From NCBI GenBank assembly GCA_032622095.1, contig CP136064.1:178328247-178392246 (forward strand): a stretch of 64,000 nt of DNA. Direction: 5' to 3'. Shown piece by piece: positions 61,561 to 64,000 of the stretch. The stretch comes from Siphonodentalium dalli (Eukaryota; Mollusca; Scaphopoda; Gadilida; Siphonodentaliidae). The notes beneath the pieces are model-generated. The model ran no database searches and was not told the origin of the DNA. It was given only the letters and a program-made list of their open reading frames with translations. A program made the position numbers and the translations under genes. Position 1 is the first letter of the stretch, and the number at the start of each line of letters is the position of its first letter.

Positions 61561-61655
61561 CGCCCGATATGGGACTTGAACCCATGACCCTCAGATGACT
61601 CTGAATTTAGCAGACTCTTAAAAGTCTGATGCTCTACCGACTGAGCTAACCGGGC
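61561..61655 (-). tRNA. tRNA-Lys(UUU), intron-containing
   Basis: Identical to 306-400. Confidence 0.93.
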
Positions 61656-61918
61656 TTGTTGCTAGTGGGGCCACCATTTGCTTTCTGCACAAACCGGGTG
61701 ATATCTATTTGAGAAGTTTGTGGCGCCAAATTTTAAGGCCAGAATATTATGCGCACAGCATATGAGTGGAATAATTTGGGGCTCGATTTTATTGTGTATT
61801 GCGCAAACACGCTATTTGATATTTGTAAACTATCCAATTGGGAACCAGGTAGTCGGGTATTATGATTTTGTGATGGAATCCGAGATGGTGCATCGTTTTC
61901 GAGTATAAAAACTAACGT

Positions 61919-62013
61919 CGCCCGATATGGGACTTGAACCCATGACCCTCAGATGACTCTGAATTTAGCAGACTCTTAAAAGTCTGATGCTCTACCGACT
62001 GAGCTAACCGGGC
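61919..62013 (-). tRNA. tRNA-Lys(UUU), intron-containing
   Basis: Identical to 306-400. Confidence 0.93.
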
Positions 62014-62276
62014 TTGTTGCTAGTGGGGCCACCATTTGCTTTCTGCACAAACCGGGTGATATCTATTTGAGAAGTTTGTGGCGCCAAATTTTAAGGCCAG
62101 AATATTATGCGCACAGCATATGAGTGGAATAATTTGGGGCTCGATTTTATTGTGTATTGCGCAAACACGCTATTTGATATTTGTAAACTATCCAATTGGG
62201 AACCAGGTAGTCGGGTATTATGATTTTGTGATGGAAACCGAGATGGTGCATCGTTTTCGAGTATAAAAACTAACGT

Positions 62277-62371
62277 CGCCCGATATGGGACTTGAACCCA
62301 TGACCCTCAGATGACTCTGAATTTAGCAGACTCTTAAAAGTCTGATGCTCTACCGACTGAGCTAACCGGGC
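62277..62371 (-). tRNA. tRNA-Lys(UUU), intron-containing
   Basis: Identical to 306-400. Confidence 0.93.
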
Positions 62372-62634
62372 TTGTTGCTAGTGGGGCCACCATTTGCTTT
62401 CTGCACAAAACGGGTGATATCTATTTGAGAAGTTTGTGGCGCCAAATTTTAAGGCCAGAATATTATGCGCACAGCATATAAGTGGAATAATTTGGGGCTC
62501 GATTTTATTGTGTATTGCGCAAACACACTATTTGATATTTGTAAACTATCCAATTGGGAACCAGGTAGTCGGGTATTATGATTTTGTGATGGAATCCGAG
62601 ATGGTGCATCGTTTTCGAGTATAAAAACTAACGT

Positions 62635-62729
62635 CGCCCAATATGGGACTTGAACCCATGACCCTCAGATGACTCTGAATTTAGCAGACTCTTAAAAGTC
62701 TGATGCTCTACCGACTGAGCTAACCGGGC
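62635..62729 (-). tRNA. tRNA-Lys(UUU), C68U variant
   Basis: The change at 62640 gives C68U, a G·U pair in the acceptor stem; the fold is kept. Confidence 0.92.
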
Positions 62730-62992
62730 TTGTTGCTAGTGGGGCCACCATTTGCTTTCTGCACAAAACGGGTGATATCTATTTGAGAAGTTTGTGGCGC
62801 CAAATTTTAAGGCCAGAATATTATGCGCACAGCATATAAGTGGAATAATTTGGGGCTCGATTTTATTGTGTATTGCGCAAACACACTATTTGATGTTTGT
62901 AAACTATCCAATTGGGAACCAGGTAGTCGGGTATTATGATTTTGTGATGGAATCCGAGATGGTGCATCGTTTTCGAGTATAAAAACTAACGT

Positions 62993-63067
62993 CGCCCGAT
63001 ATGGAACTTGAACCCATGACCCTCAGATGACTCTGAATTTAGCAGACTCTTAAAAGTCTGATGCTCT
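62993..63067 (-). pseudogene. tRNA-Lys split by D copy 2 (3' 75 nt), C61U
   Basis: The same break and the same private C61U change (63005) as 52264-52338. Confidence 0.92.
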
Positions 63068-63632
63068 TTTTTTTTTTTTTTTTAAATATAAAATCGACTC
63101 AGTTCTGGTTTTCGGGCTCACGGGACCACAAACCAGAAACTATTTTCTGGTGTAAGACGCATTAATTGTGTGGTCTGCGAGTATGCGAATAACCGGTTCA
63201 TCACTGTCGAAATGGGGATAACTTTATTGAAAAGAAAATACAATACAAAATTATTACAAAAAAACAAAACGAGAACTAGTAAGAGAGCAAGATATTGAGA
63301 AAAAGAACATCATATAAGAAGAGAAAAAGAAGTCAGAACAAATTAGAAGCATGCAGCAAAGGGCAGAAAGATAAAGATAATCATCAGTATCAGAGCTAAA
63401 GTGAAGAAGGAAGCAGCAAGAAGGTAAGTACAATTAAAGGTTTGTAAACTCAATAATAAATTACCATAGTCTTTCTATGAAAAGCTAAATTCTATGTATT
63501 TACAAATTATCGTGCTCGTAACACGAATTGGAAACAAAAATAAACTTGTATTAAATTGATCTGCACACGCCAATTAACTGATCAAAGATACGAAAATTTT
63601 GCGAAATAAGTCTAATAATAATTTTAAAAAAA

Positions 63633-63663
<31 letters not shown>

Positions 63664-64000
63664 AAAAAAAATAAAAAAATATATGATTCAAAATGAAAAC
63701 ATTTTTTTTTTATCTAGGCAATATGTGTTTATATCCGAAATCTAGCTCAAAATTCAATAGACATAGCAACGGTCGTTATACTCAATGTTCAGGATGTGGA
63801 ACTTTAAAAACTCATCCAACCTGCATGTCGTCTGGATCGATCATCTGAAGTCCCGGTTGCCGCTCATACCAATACATAAACGAACAAGTAAGTTTTGACA
63901 ACCTCTCTCCCATAACTGCACGCTTCAGGGTGTGCACATATTTCCTATATAAACCTCCCGGGTCATAATCAGCATACTTTTCATCCTGTTTCAACAAGAT
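63068..64000 (-). mobile_element. Element D, copy 2 (runs past window end)
   Basis: Matches 52339 onward from the poly(A) tail through the 3' UTR into the end of ORF1. The shared flanking change shows that it came with the same duplication as E copy 2. Confidence 0.9.
63812..64000 (-). CDS. Element D copy 2 ORF1, C-terminal part
   Basis: The last 60 or so codons of the same zinc-knuckle protein as 53098-54159; the residues visible are identical. The 5' part lies beyond the window. Confidence 0.85.
   Translation of the reverse strand: MLLKQDEKYADYDPGGLYRKYVHTLKRAVMGERLSKLTCSFMYWYERQPGLQMIDPDDMQVG

Larger units (their letters stand above)
61441..63067 (-). repeat. tRNA-Lys tandem array, block 7
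   Basis: Four complete right-type genes between E copy 2 and D copy 2. The equivalent interval after E copy 1 is about three units shorter, showing unit gain or loss after the duplication. Confidence 0.94.

Overview
The window is eukaryotic nuclear DNA, most likely from an invertebrate animal. Evidence: intron-containing tRNA genes with internal A and B boxes, Pol III T-run terminators, poly(A)-tailed non-LTR retrotransposons, a LINE carrying a PHD finger and a 2A-like peptide, and a TTAA transposon with a THAP remnant. A mollusc or other marine invertebrate would fit, but the sequence does not prove the taxon. I see no host protein-coding gene, rRNA or CRISPR; all of it is tandem tRNA units and mobile elements.

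The backbone is a tandem array of a 358-bp unit. Each unit holds one 95-nt tRNA-Lys gene (anticodon UUU, 22-nt intron between positions 37 and 38) on the minus strand plus a 263-bp spacer. I count 73 complete genes and about ten fragments. Two unit subfamilies exist: a left type (1 to about 43,750) and a right type (after it). The right part has higher-order structure: a dimer near 44.7-46.0 kb, a five-unit (1790-bp) repeat at 54.7-57.9 kb, and a larger duplication carrying elements E and D.

The array is broken by insertions. 3603-11670: LINE A, a Tx1/L1-like element with intact ORF1 and ORF2 and an 18-bp target duplication inside the tRNA gene. 11848-15817: LINE B, a 5'-truncated CR1/L2-group element with a 2A-like peptide and PHD finger. 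23700-33455: LINE C, a relative of A with intact ORF2, broken ORF1, a MITE-like insertion and two covarying hairpins in its 3' UTR. 33456-33829: an unexplained single-copy stretch. 38980-41772: DNA transposon G with 45-bp inverted ends. 46249-48914 and 58772-61440: two copies of repeat E. 49212-52068: Kolobok-like transposon F. 52339 to about 54319, and 63068 to the window end: two copies of D, an element coding only an ORF1-type protein.

The main discovery candidate is target specificity. LINE A, LINE C and both D copies join their poly(A) ends at exactly the same nucleotide of the tRNA-Lys gene (after tRNA base 75 counted from its 3' end; between sense positions 20 and 21). LINE B sits 2 bp away. 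This points to a lineage of retrotransposons that uses a tandem, intron-containing tRNA-Lys array as its home, with an autonomous member (A), a decaying member (C) and an ORF1-only passenger (D).
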